A stretch of 64,000 nt of DNA, taken from the NCBI RefSeq assembly GCF_900104745.1, contig NZ_LT629732.1, forward strand, positions 3,831,981-3,895,980. The letters are read 5' to 3'. The position numbers and the translations under genes are program-made. Below the pieces are notes generated by a model, which was not told where the DNA came from, made no database searches, and was given only the letters and a program-made list of their open reading frames with translations. This DNA is from Actinopolymorpha singaporensis. GTDB lineage: Bacteria > Actinomycetota > Actinomycetes > Propionibacteriales > Actinopolymorphaceae. This document shows, in pieces, positions 6,277 to 13,795 of this stretch; position 1 is the first letter of the stretch, and each line of letters starts with the position of its first letter.

Positions 6277-8802
6277 ATGACCGACGATTCAAGGTCCGCC
6301 GTGTCCGCCAAGAGGGCGTCCACCGAAGAATTCGAACCAAACGACTCCGCGAATTCTAGCCCGTATTCCACGACCTCGTCAAGTTCGGCCGGGAGTCATG
6401 TCGCGGCCGAGATCGCTTACGAACAAGGCTATGTCGGCATGCTGTACGACCGGCTGGACGCGCTCCGGCAGCGTACGCAGGACCGGCTCGGTGTCGTTCA
6501 CCGCGGCGAACATGTCCAGAACGACCAGGCGATGTCCGAACGCCAGTCGTACCACGAACTCCACACGAAACGGCTTTCCCAACTGCGAGCCGTCGAGCGC
6601 GGACTGTGTTTCGGGCGGCTCGACAACGACGACGAGACCCGCCTCTACATCGGCCGGCTCGGTTTGTTCGACGAAGACTACGAGCCACTTCTGATCGACT
6701 GGCGGGCACCGGTGGCGCAGGCGTTCTACGGCGCGACCCCGGCCCGTCGGCTCGGTGTCCGACGGCGGCGGCACCTGCGCACCCGGGGCCGCACCGTGGT
6801 CGGCATCGAGGACGACGTCCTCGACCTGGCGGCCCTGGACGACACCGAGCGCCGGCAGCTGTCCGGCGAGGCGGCGCTGCTCGCGTCCCTCACCGCCGGG
6901 CGCACCGGCCGGATGAACGAGATCGTGGCCACCATCCAGGCCGAGCAGGACAAGGTGATCCGTTCCGACCTCGCCGGGATCCTGGTGGTGGAGGGCGGAC
7001 CCGGCACCGGCAAGACGGTGGTGGCGCTGCACCGGGCGGCGTACCTCCTCTACACCCACCGGAAACGGCTGGCCAGGCGCGGCGTGCTGATCGTCGGGCC
7101 GAACTCCACGTTCACCCGCTACATCGACCAGGTGCTGCCCTCGCTGGGCGAGACCGACGTGGTGCTCGCCACGCTCGGTGAGCTGTATCCGGGAGTGAGC
7201 GCGACCGGGCGGGACGAGCCGCTCGCCGCGCGGGTGAAGGGCGACCCGCGGATGGCCGACGTGGTGGCCGCCGCCGTCCGCGACCGCCAGCGAGTCCCCG
7301 AGCACGACCTGGCGCTGGTCGTCGACGGCGAGCCGTACGTCCTTTCCCGGGTCACCTGCGAGCGGGCCCGGGAGCGTGCTCGGGCCCGCGCCGGCCGCGA
7401 CGGCGAACTCGCCAACCGCGCCCGCCGGCACTTCGTCCGCGACGTTCTCGGCTCGCTCACCCGGCAGGCCGTCGACCGGCTCGGTGCCGACCTGCTCGGT
7501 GACGCCGACGTGGAGGACGTCCGCGCGGAGCTGGCAAGGTCGCCCGAGGTACGGGCGGCGATCGACAGCCTGTGGCCCGAGCTGACCCCGACCGAACTGC
7601 TCGCCGACCTCTACAGCTCGGCCGACCTGCTCGCCTCCGCCGCGCCCGCACTCACCGCGGCCGAGCGGGCGGCGTTGCTGAGACCCGGCCCGCCGGCCAC
7701 CCAGCGGTGGACCCCGGCCGACGTACCGCTGCTGGACGAGGCCGCCGAACACCTCGGCGAGCTCGACCGCACCGTGCACGCCGCGGCGCAGGCCGAGCGG
7801 CGGGAGGCGGGGGAGGTGTCCGAGGAGACCGGCTACGCCCGGGCCGGAGTCGAGCTCCAGCAGGAGTACGAGCAGTTCGCCGACGACTTCACCTCCGACG
7901 ACGTCGACCCGCTGGCCGAAGGCGTGGTCCGGCGCTACCGCGGAGGCGAGGCCGGCGGGCCGGTGACCGAGGGTGCGCTGGCCGACCGGGCGTGGGTGTA
8001 CGGCCACGTGATCGTCGACGAGGCGCAGGAGCTGCCGGCGATGGCGTGGCGGCTGCTGATGCGGCGGTGCCCGGCGCGGTCGATGACCCTGGTCGGCGAT
8101 CTGGCCCAGGCAAGCGCGCCCGGTGCTCCGGATTCCTGGGCGGAGGCGCTCGACCTGTGGGCGCGGGGACGCTGGCGCCGCGAACGCCTGACCGTCAACT
8201 ACCGCACGCCGGCGTCGATCATGGCGCTCGCCGCCGACGTACTCGCCACCATCGACCCGCAGGCGGCCCCGCCCCGCTCGGTCCGCGACGGAGGCGAGCC
8301 CTGGTGGCGGCCCGTCGAGGAGACCGATCTCGGCCCGGCGCTGTCCGCTGCGCTGGACCGTGAGCTCGCAGCGCTGGATGCCGAGGCCAGCACCGCGGCG
8401 AGCACCGCGACGAGCACCGAGGCAAGCGCCGGCCGGCTGGCTGTGATCGTGCCGGAGTCCCGGTTCGCCGACCTCGGCCGGCAGCTGCGCCGGGCCCGTA
8501 CCGACGTCGCGCTCGGCGGCAGCCCGGCGGTCCTCGACGCCCGGGTGGCGCTGCTCAGCGTGGCGCAGGCGAAGGGGCTGGAGTTCGACTCGGTGGTCGT
8601 GGTCGACCCGGCGGCGATCCTCGCGGCCGGCGGATCCGTGCGGCCCGGGGGACATGGTGCGGGCGACCTGTACGTCGCGCTCACCCGGGCGACCCTCCGG
8701 CTCGGCGTGGTCACGACCGGGCCGCTACCGGACGTGCTGACCCGCCTGGCTGCGCCCGCGGGCGTGATCGGGGGACGTGGGGGCGAGCACGCAACGCGCT
8801 GA
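6277..8802 (+). CDS. helR: HelD/HelR-type RNA polymerase-associated ATPase (UvrD-like superfamily 1)
   Basis: Protein of 841 residues from the ATG at 6277 (AGGGG just upstream; an in-frame GTG at 6238 is the alternative). Relatives bind RNA polymerase, free stalled complexes or expel DNA, and some displace rifamycins. An N-terminal helical hairpin around 35-75 (EQGYVGMLYDRLDALRQRTQ) is the part that enters the secondary channel in HelD. YIGRLGLFDEDYEPLLIDWR (about 115-135) is a family signature. Walker A is GGPGTGKT near 240, the Walker B-like VDEAQE near 581, and helicase motifs include VNYRTPASI near 640 and a C-terminal QAKGLEFD. Length matches actinobacterial class II HelD. A possible leader peptide suggests induced expression. 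Rifamycin resistance is a family-based guess. Confidence 0.85.
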   Translation: MTDDSRSAVSAKRASTEEFEPNDSANSSPYSTTSSSSAGSHVAAEIAYEQGYVGMLYDRLDALRQRTQDRLGVVHRGEHVQNDQAMSERQSYHELHTKRLSQLRAVERGLCFGRLDNDDETRLYIGRLGLFDEDYEPLLIDWRAPVAQAFYGATPARRLGVRRRRHLRTRGRTVVGIEDDVLDLAALDDTERRQLSGEAALLASLTAGRTGRMNEIVATIQAEQDKVIRSDLAGILVVEGGPGTGKTVVALHRAAYLLYTHRKRLARRGVLIVGPNSTFTRYIDQVLPSLGETDVVLATLGELYPGVSATGRDEPLAARVKGDPRMADVVAAAVRDRQRVPEHDLALVVDGEPYVLSRVTCERARERARARAGRDGELANRARRHFVRDVLGSLTRQAVDRLGADLLGDADVEDVRAELARSPEVRAAIDSLWPELTPTELLADLYSSADLLASAAPALTAAERAALLRPGPPATQRWTPADVPLLDEAAEHLGELDRTVHAAAQAERREAGEVSEETGYARAGVELQQEYEQFADDFTSDDVDPLAEGVVRRYRGGEAGGPVTEGALADRAWVYGHVIVDEAQELPAMAWRLLMRRCPARSMTLVGDLAQASAPGAPDSWAEALDLWARGRWRRERLTVNYRTPASIMALAADVLATIDPQAAPPRSVRDGGEPWWRPVEETDLGPALSAALDRELAALDAEASTAASTATSTEASAGRLAVIVPESRFADLGRQLRRARTDVALGGSPAVLDARVALLSVAQAKGLEFDSVVVVDPAAILAAGGSVRPGGHGAGDLYVALTRATLRLGVVTTGPLPDVLTRLAAPAGVIGGRGGEHATR

Positions 8803-8840
8803 CGACGTACAGTGCCTCCTTGGTCACGGCGTACGTACGT

Positions 8841-8910
8841 TCGGATGGACGTTCGGATGGACGTTCGGGACGGACGTTCGGTTGGACTTCGGTTGGACAT
8901 CGGGTGGAGG
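8841..8910. repeat. Degenerate 11-13-bp tandem repeat before the first oxidoreductase
   Basis: About six head-to-tail copies of a unit like CGGATGGACGTT, drifting to CGGTTGGACTT and CGGGTGGAGG. The array ends about ten bases before the start of the oxidoreductase at 8922 and supplies its GGAGGGG ribosome binding site. The frame is open through the repeat, which makes a falsely long N-terminus possible. Confidence 0.75.
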
Positions 8911-8921
8911 GGTGCCGGCGG

Positions 8922-9830
8922 ATGAGCGGTGCAGTGTCTGGTGAGGCGGGCCACAACCTGCGGATCGGCCTGCTCGGCGTCGACACCTCCCACGCCGGCG
9001 CGTACGCCCGGATCCTGAACGAACAGGCCGCCGTCCCCGGCGCCCGCATCACCTGGGTGTGGGGCGGGCAGGTGCGTGCGGACCAGCCGGACGCCCGCAC
9101 CCTCGCCGCGACGTACGGCATCGACCGGGTGCTCGGCGAGCCGACCGAACTCCTGCGCCAGACCGACCTGGTGCTCGTCGTCGACGACGCGGGGCACGGC
9201 CGGCACCACGTGCCGCAGGCCCGGGCGTTCGTGGCGGCCGGCGTGCCGGCGTTCCTCGACAAGCCGATGACCCAGGACGTCGCCGAGGCGCGGACGTTGT
9301 TCCGGCTCGCCGCCGAGCGGGGCGTCCCGGTGACGAGTTCGTCGGCGCTGCGGTACGCCCGGGAGCTCGCCGAGGACGCGGCGTACGTCGCCGACCTCGG
9401 CGAGCCTTCATCGGTGGTGAGCGTGGGGCCGGGCGAGTGGTTCCACTACGGCGTGCACGCGGTCGAGCAGGTGTACGCCGTCCTCGGGCCGGGCGTGCAG
9501 TGGGTGCAGCGGACCAGTTGGCCGGAGCGGGACGTGGCGGTGCTCGGCTACCGGCCCGGTGGGCCGAGCGCCGTCGTGCAGGTTCTACGCGACGCGACCT
9601 GTGGTTTTCATCTCACTCTGCACGCCCGCAAGGGCCGGCACACCATTGCGATCGAGGACGCCGACGCCTACTACACCGGGCAGTTGCGGGCCGTGGTCGA
9701 GATGGTGCGTACCGGAGTGCCTCCGGTGCCGCCGACCGAGACGCTGGAGATTCTCGCCGTCCTGCGGGCGGGTGAGCTGTCCGCGGCGGCCGGTGGAGCG
9801 AGGGTCCACCTGGCCGACGTACTCGCCTAG
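8922..9830 (+). CDS. Gfo/Idh/MocA-family oxidoreductase (first of three)
   Basis: Predicted NAD(P)-dependent oxidoreductase, 302 residues, somewhat short for the family. The Rossmann fold starts at LRIGLLGVDTSHAGAYARIL (about 10-29), where the glycine-rich loop is GLLGVDTSHA rather than the classical GxGxxG. The family motif EKP is replaced by FLDKPMTQDVAEA (about 112-124). The C-terminal half has GEWFHYGVHAVEQVYAVLG, with the His expected at the active site. The start at ATG 8922 follows a GGAGGGG; earlier starts would translate a degenerate repeat. The next two genes are in the same family and strand, 148 bases downstream. Substrate unknown; sugars, sugar acids and inositols are usual for the family. 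Confidence 0.85.
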   Translation: MSGAVSGEAGHNLRIGLLGVDTSHAGAYARILNEQAAVPGARITWVWGGQVRADQPDARTLAATYGIDRVLGEPTELLRQTDLVLVVDDAGHGRHHVPQARAFVAAGVPAFLDKPMTQDVAEARTLFRLAAERGVPVTSSSALRYARELAEDAAYVADLGEPSSVVSVGPGEWFHYGVHAVEQVYAVLGPGVQWVQRTSWPERDVAVLGYRPGGPSAVVQVLRDATCGFHLTLHARKGRHTIAIEDADAYYTGQLRAVVEMVRTGVPPVPPTETLEILAVLRAGELSAAAGGARVHLADVLA

Positions 9831-9978
9831 CACACTTCGCCGGCCTCTGCTCGCGCCACGGCGTTCGCCATCGGCCAGTCCGCGCATCGGACAACCCTTC
9901 CATTCCTGAGGTCGGCCCGATAGGCATATGGTCTGCACCAGATCTGGTGAGATCGGGCTAAGGAAGGGTTTGCTTCAG

Positions 9979-11001
9979 GTGAAGGTCTCCAGAGTGGGCG
10001 TCGTCGGTCTCGGCGGCATCGGGCGGGTGCACATCAGTGGTTGGCGGGAGCTGGGGGCCGAACTCCACGGCTTCGACGAGCTGCCCGAGTCCAGAGCGGT
10101 CGCGCAGGAGGACCTCGGCCTGCAGGTGCACCCCGACCTCGCGTCGTTGCTGCGTTCGGTCGACGTCGTGGACGTGTGCACACCGACCGACACGCACGCA
10201 GCGCTGGCGCTGGCCGCGCTGCGGGCGGGCAAGCCGGTGATCTGCGAGAAGCCGCTGGCCCGGACGCTCGAGGAGGCGGACGAGCTGATCTCGGCGTCGG
10301 AGCAGGCCGGCGTGCCGTTGTTCACAGCGCAGGTGGTGCGGTTCATGCCCGAGTACGCCTCGGCGCAGGCGGCGGTGGCCTCGGGGCGGATCGGCCGGCC
10401 CGCCGTCATGCGGTTCACCCGCGAGGGCGGCATGCCCAACCCGCAGGGCTGGTACCACGACATGGCCCGCTCCGCCGGGATCATCGGCGACGTGATGATC
10501 CACGACATCGACTTCGCCCGGTGGCTCGCCGGTGACGTCGTACGTGTGTACGCCAAGTTGATGCGGCCCGCAGGACCGCAGAACGGCCCCACCCACGCGT
10601 ACGCCATCCTCACCCACGTCGGCGGCACGATCTCCCACCTGACCGCCTCGTGGGCCAGGCAGGGCGGCTCGTTCCGGACCAGCTACGAGCTCGCCGGCAG
10701 TGACGGGATGATCGACTACGCCTCCGACCAGCGGCCGGTGGTCCAGACCATTCCGGGGACGCTGGCAGCTCCCGCCGGATCCAGCTTCGGCTCCTCGTTC
10801 ACCCGGGAGCTGGCGGAGTTCCGCGCCGCCATCGAAGGTGGCCCGCAACCTCGGGTGACCGCCCACGACGGGCGCGCCGCCCTGGCCGTCGCGCTCGCCG
10901 CGGTCACCTCGGCGCAGACCGGGCAGGCCGTCGAGCTGCCGGTCAGCTCCACCCCGTACGAAGGAAGCGCACCAGTGGCCGCGGAGGTGGCGTCGGCATG
11001 A
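9979..11001 (+). CDS. Gfo/Idh/MocA-family oxidoreductase (second of three)
   Basis: NAD(P)-dependent sugar or cyclitol dehydrogenase, 340 residues. The dinucleotide loop VGVVGLGGIGRVH (about 5-17) is classical GxGxxG. CEKPLARTLEEAD (about 91-103) carries the family EKP motif with its catalytic Lys. GDVMIHDIDFARWLAG (about 170-185) has the conserved Asp-x-x-x-His type signature (DVMIHDID). The GTG start at 9979 lies 11 bases after AGGAAGG; a TTG at 9970 is possible. The last codons overlap the ATG of the next gene (ATGA), so the two are translated together and probably form one pathway, perhaps inositol or an unusual sugar. No transporter or regulator is adjacent. Confidence 0.9.
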   Translation: MKVSRVGVVGLGGIGRVHISGWRELGAELHGFDELPESRAVAQEDLGLQVHPDLASLLRSVDVVDVCTPTDTHAALALAALRAGKPVICEKPLARTLEEADELISASEQAGVPLFTAQVVRFMPEYASAQAAVASGRIGRPAVMRFTREGGMPNPQGWYHDMARSAGIIGDVMIHDIDFARWLAGDVVRVYAKLMRPAGPQNGPTHAYAILTHVGGTISHLTASWARQGGSFRTSYELAGSDGMIDYASDQRPVVQTIPGTLAAPAGSSFGSSFTRELAEFRAAIEGGPQPRVTAHDGRAALAVALAAVTSAQTGQAVELPVSSTPYEGSAPVAAEVASA

Positions 11002-12017
11002 CCAACACGACCCCAGTCAAGATCGGGATCCTGTCCTTCGCGCACCTGCACGGCGCGGGCTACGCGTCCGTGCTGGCCGGCATCCCGGGCGTCGAGTTGC
11101 GCGCCGCCGACGAGAACGCCGAGCGCGGCAAGCCGCTCGCGGACCGGCTCGGCATTCCGTTCACCACCTCCTACGACGAGCTGCTCGAGTGGGGCCCGGA
11201 CGGCGTGGTGGTCTGCAGCGAGAACGCCGGGCACCGGGCGCTGGTGGAGAAGGCCGCCGCGGCGGGCGCGCACGTGCTGTGCGAGAAGCCGCTGGCGACC
11301 TCGCTGGCCGACGGCAAGGCGATGATCGACGCCTGCGACGCGGCCGGCGTGCACCTGATGACGGCGTTCCCGGTGCGGTTCGCCGAGCCGATCGCCGGGC
11401 TGGAGCAGATCGTCCGGTCCGGCGGGCTCGGCCGCATCCACGCGGTGGCCGGCACCAACCCGGGCACGATGCCCGGCGGGTGGTTCGTCGACCCCAAGCT
11501 CGCCGGCGGCGGTGCGGTGATGGACCACACCGTTCACGTGGCCGACCTGCTCCGCTGGATGCTCGGCTCCGAGGCCGTCGAGGTCTACGCGCAGCACAAC
11601 AGGATCCTCTACCCCGACCTGCCGGTGGAGACCGCCGGCACGATCGCGGTGACCTTCGCCGACGGCACCGTCGCCACCATCGACTGCAGCTGGAGCCGGC
11701 CGCGGTCCTACCCGACCTGGGGCGCGGTCACCATGCAGCTGGTGGGGGAGGAGGGCGTCGCCTCGGCGGACGCGTTCGCCCAGACCTTCAACTCCTACTA
11801 CGACGGCCCGGGCCGGGAAGGTCCGCAGAGCGTGTCGTGGACGCCGTGGGGCGGCAACGCCGACGCCGGCCTGGTCGAGGCGTTCGTGTCGGGTATCCGG
11901 GAGGGCACCGCTCCGCACCCGAACGGCTGGGACGGCTACCGCGCGACCGAGATCGCGTTCGCGGCGTACAAGTCGGCGGAGACCGGCCAGCCGGTGAAGC
12001 TGCCGCTGGAGGTGTAG
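10998..12017 (+). CDS. Gfo/Idh/MocA-family oxidoreductase (third of three)
   Basis: Family member of 339 residues that starts inside the stop codon of the gene before it. The N-terminal fold begins VKIGILSFAHLHGAGYASVL (about 7-26), so the second half of the Gly loop is SFAHLHG, a variant seen in one MocA subgroup. CEKPLATSLADGKAM (about 95-109) has the EKP Lys. GGGAVMDHTVHVADLLRWML (about 172-191) carries the His pair of the active site. The first and third genes share the unusual histidine-containing loop (DTSHAG, FAHLHG), while the middle gene is classical, so the three are not simple recent duplicates. A strong hairpin directly follows, ending the unit. Confidence 0.9.
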   Translation: MTNTTPVKIGILSFAHLHGAGYASVLAGIPGVELRAADENAERGKPLADRLGIPFTTSYDELLEWGPDGVVVCSENAGHRALVEKAAAAGAHVLCEKPLATSLADGKAMIDACDAAGVHLMTAFPVRFAEPIAGLEQIVRSGGLGRIHAVAGTNPGTMPGGWFVDPKLAGGGAVMDHTVHVADLLRWMLGSEAVEVYAQHNRILYPDLPVETAGTIAVTFADGTVATIDCSWSRPRSYPTWGAVTMQLVGEEGVASADAFAQTFNSYYDGPGREGPQSVSWTPWGGNADAGLVEAFVSGIREGTAPHPNGWDGYRATEIAFAAYKSAETGQPVKLPLEV

Positions 12018-12039
12018 GGCCTCACGTAGGTACGCGGAA

Positions 12040-12076
12040 CGGCGACCGACCCCTCGCGCAGAGGGGCCGGTCGCCG
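12040..12076 (+). terminator. Strong hairpin after the oxidoreductase genes
   Basis: Arms CGGCGACCG and CGGTCGCCG enclose an inner stem CCCCTC/GAGGGG with a five-base loop. There is no U-run, as is common for actinobacterial terminators. It lies 23 bases after the stop codon at 12017. Confidence 0.75.
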
Positions 12077-12129
12077 TGTCACGTGGTGGGCCGTCCCGGA
12101 CGCCAACCGCGCGGTGGAAGACTGGCGGC

Positions 12130-12921
12130 GTGCGGGAAGAGGTGTCGCCCAAGGACCGGTTCGTGACCGTGTACGGCTTCCGGCCGGTGCTGGCCGCGCT
12201 CGCCGACGAGGCGCTGCAGATCGACAAGGTGCTGGTGGCGGAGGGGTCACGCGGCCCGTCGGTGCGCGAGATCGTCGCCGCCGCCGGCGCCAGGGGAGTG
12301 CCGGTACGCCGGGAGCCGGCCCACCGGATCACCCTGCTGTCCGGTAACGGGCGCCACGACAACGGCGTACTTGCCGACGTGGTGGCGCCGCGGATGCGGA
12401 CCCTCGCCGGCGCGCTCGACGTACGCCACCACGAGCGGCCGCCCACGGTGCTCGTGCTCGACGGGATCACCACGCCGTCGAACGTCGGGATGATCCTGCG
12501 CTCGGCCACCGCGGCGGGGCTGTCCGGCGTCGTCGTACCCCACCACGGCGTGGCCGGCATCGACCCGCTGGTGGTGAAGGCCTCCGCAGGCGTGGCGTTC
12601 CGGGCGCCGGTACTGCGGGCGGAGACAGCGCAGGACGCGGTCGAGCGGCTGGTGGAGGCGGGATACGCGGTGTTCGGGTTGGCCGCCGACGCGCCGGAGA
12701 CGGTGTTCGACGCGGAGGTGCCGCCGTTCGCCGCGTTCGTCCTGGGCAGCGAGACCGCGGGGGTGAGCCCGGCGATCCGGCCGTACGTCGGCACCTGGGT
12801 GCGGATCCCGATGCCGGGGGACGTGGAGTCGCTGAACGTCGCCAGTGCGGCTGCCGTGGTGTCGTTCGAACTCGTCCGCCGCGGGCTGACCACGCTCCGG
12901 CCGACGAAGGGGAGGGCCTGA
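12130..12921 (+). CDS. SpoU/TrmH-family RNA 2'-O-methyltransferase
   Basis: SPOUT methyltransferase of 263 residues that methylates a ribose in rRNA or tRNA. All three SpoU motifs are present near the C-terminal half: motif 1 GITTPSNVGMILRSA (about 117-131, with the catalytic Asn and Arg), motif 2 FVLGSETAGVS (about 206-216), and motif 3 IPMPGDVESLNVASAAAV (about 232-249). The N-terminal 90 residues resemble the substrate-binding domain of the TsnR/RlmB group, so a rRNA target is likelier than tRNA. Some relatives give resistance to thiostrepton-like drugs, but nothing nearby supports that. The GTG at 12130 is the chosen start; a GTG at 12142 after GGGAAGAGG is also possible. Confidence 0.88.
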   Translation: MREEVSPKDRFVTVYGFRPVLAALADEALQIDKVLVAEGSRGPSVREIVAAAGARGVPVRREPAHRITLLSGNGRHDNGVLADVVAPRMRTLAGALDVRHHERPPTVLVLDGITTPSNVGMILRSATAAGLSGVVVPHHGVAGIDPLVVKASAGVAFRAPVLRAETAQDAVERLVEAGYAVFGLAADAPETVFDAEVPPFAAFVLGSETAGVSPAIRPYVGTWVRIPMPGDVESLNVASAAAVVSFELVRRGLTTLRPTKGRA

Positions 12922-12925
12922 ACCG

Positions 12926-13747
12926 ATGCCCCCCGAATCCAACGGGTCGCGGCCGACGGCGTCCAGGGACTACCTCGGCTCGGCCGACCCGACCGAGCGC
13001 GAACGGCGTGCGGAGTCGTTCGGCGCGAGTGCCGCCGCGTACGCGGCCTTCCGGCCGAGCTATCCGGAGGCAGCCGTGCGCTGGGCACTCGAACCCGTCG
13101 CCGGGGACGACGTCGTACGCGTCCTGGATCTCGCGGCGGGGACCGGCAAACTGACCGAGGTGATCCGCGGCCTCGGCATGGAGGCGGTCGCGGTCGAGCC
13201 CGACGCCGCGATGCTGACCGAGCTGTCCCGGCGGCTGCCGGACGTACCCGCGTTCACCGGGACGGCGGAGGAGATCCCCGCGCCCGACGGCGCGTTCGAC
13301 GCGGTGGTGGTCGGCCAGGCCTTCCACTGGTTCGACCGGGACCGCGCGCTGGCGGAGATCGCCCGGGTGCTGCGCCCGGGCGGCGTGCTCGCGGCGTTGT
13401 GGAACCTGCACGACGACGGTGTCGCCTGGGTGGCCGGGCTGAACGCGGCGGCACAGGCGCTCGGTTCGGTACGCGAGACCCGCGAGTCGCCCATGCGGCA
13501 GGAGCTGTTCGAGCACGTGGCGTTCGCCGACCAGGCGAGCGCGGAGTTCGGGTTCCACGAACGCCGGACCAGCGAGCAGGTGGTCGGGATGCTCGGCACG
13601 CACTCGCGGATCCTGGTGATGGACGAGGTGGACCGGACGCAGGTGCTGGCCCGCGTCCGCGGCTACCTGCGGGCCCGGCCGGAGACCTCCACCGGCGAGT
13701 TCGACGTTCCGCTCGTCACCATCGCCCTCCGCGCGGTCCGGGTCTAG
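12926..13747 (+). CDS. Class I SAM-dependent methyltransferase
   Basis: Methyltransferase of 273 residues, four bases after the SpoU gene and probably in the same transcript. SAM-binding motif I is VLDLAAGTGKLT (about 66-77), followed by the acidic motif II end AVEPDAAM (about 90-97), and the methyltransferase-11 motif FDAVVVGQAFHWFD (about 120-133) and VLRPGGVLAALWN (about 145-157). The start region (AESFGASAAAYAAFRPSYP) is typical of the family in which a GxxAxxYxxxRPxYP segment precedes motif I. The acceptor molecule cannot be deduced. Confidence 0.88.
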   Translation: MPPESNGSRPTASRDYLGSADPTERERRAESFGASAAAYAAFRPSYPEAAVRWALEPVAGDDVVRVLDLAAGTGKLTEVIRGLGMEAVAVEPDAAMLTELSRRLPDVPAFTGTAEEIPAPDGAFDAVVVGQAFHWFDRDRALAEIARVLRPGGVLAALWNLHDDGVAWVAGLNAAAQALGSVRETRESPMRQELFEHVAFADQASAEFGFHERRTSEQVVGMLGTHSRILVMDEVDRTQVLARVRGYLRARPETSTGEFDVPLVTIALRAVRV

Positions 13748-13795
13748 GCGTATTCGTCCCGTCCCACCACTCCGCGGCCGACACGGGGAGCACGC

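Noticed and set aside
6379-8655. A 758-codon minus-strand frame opposite HelR
   Set aside because: Antisense shadow with no domain; the HelR frame has Walker A/B and helicase motifs.
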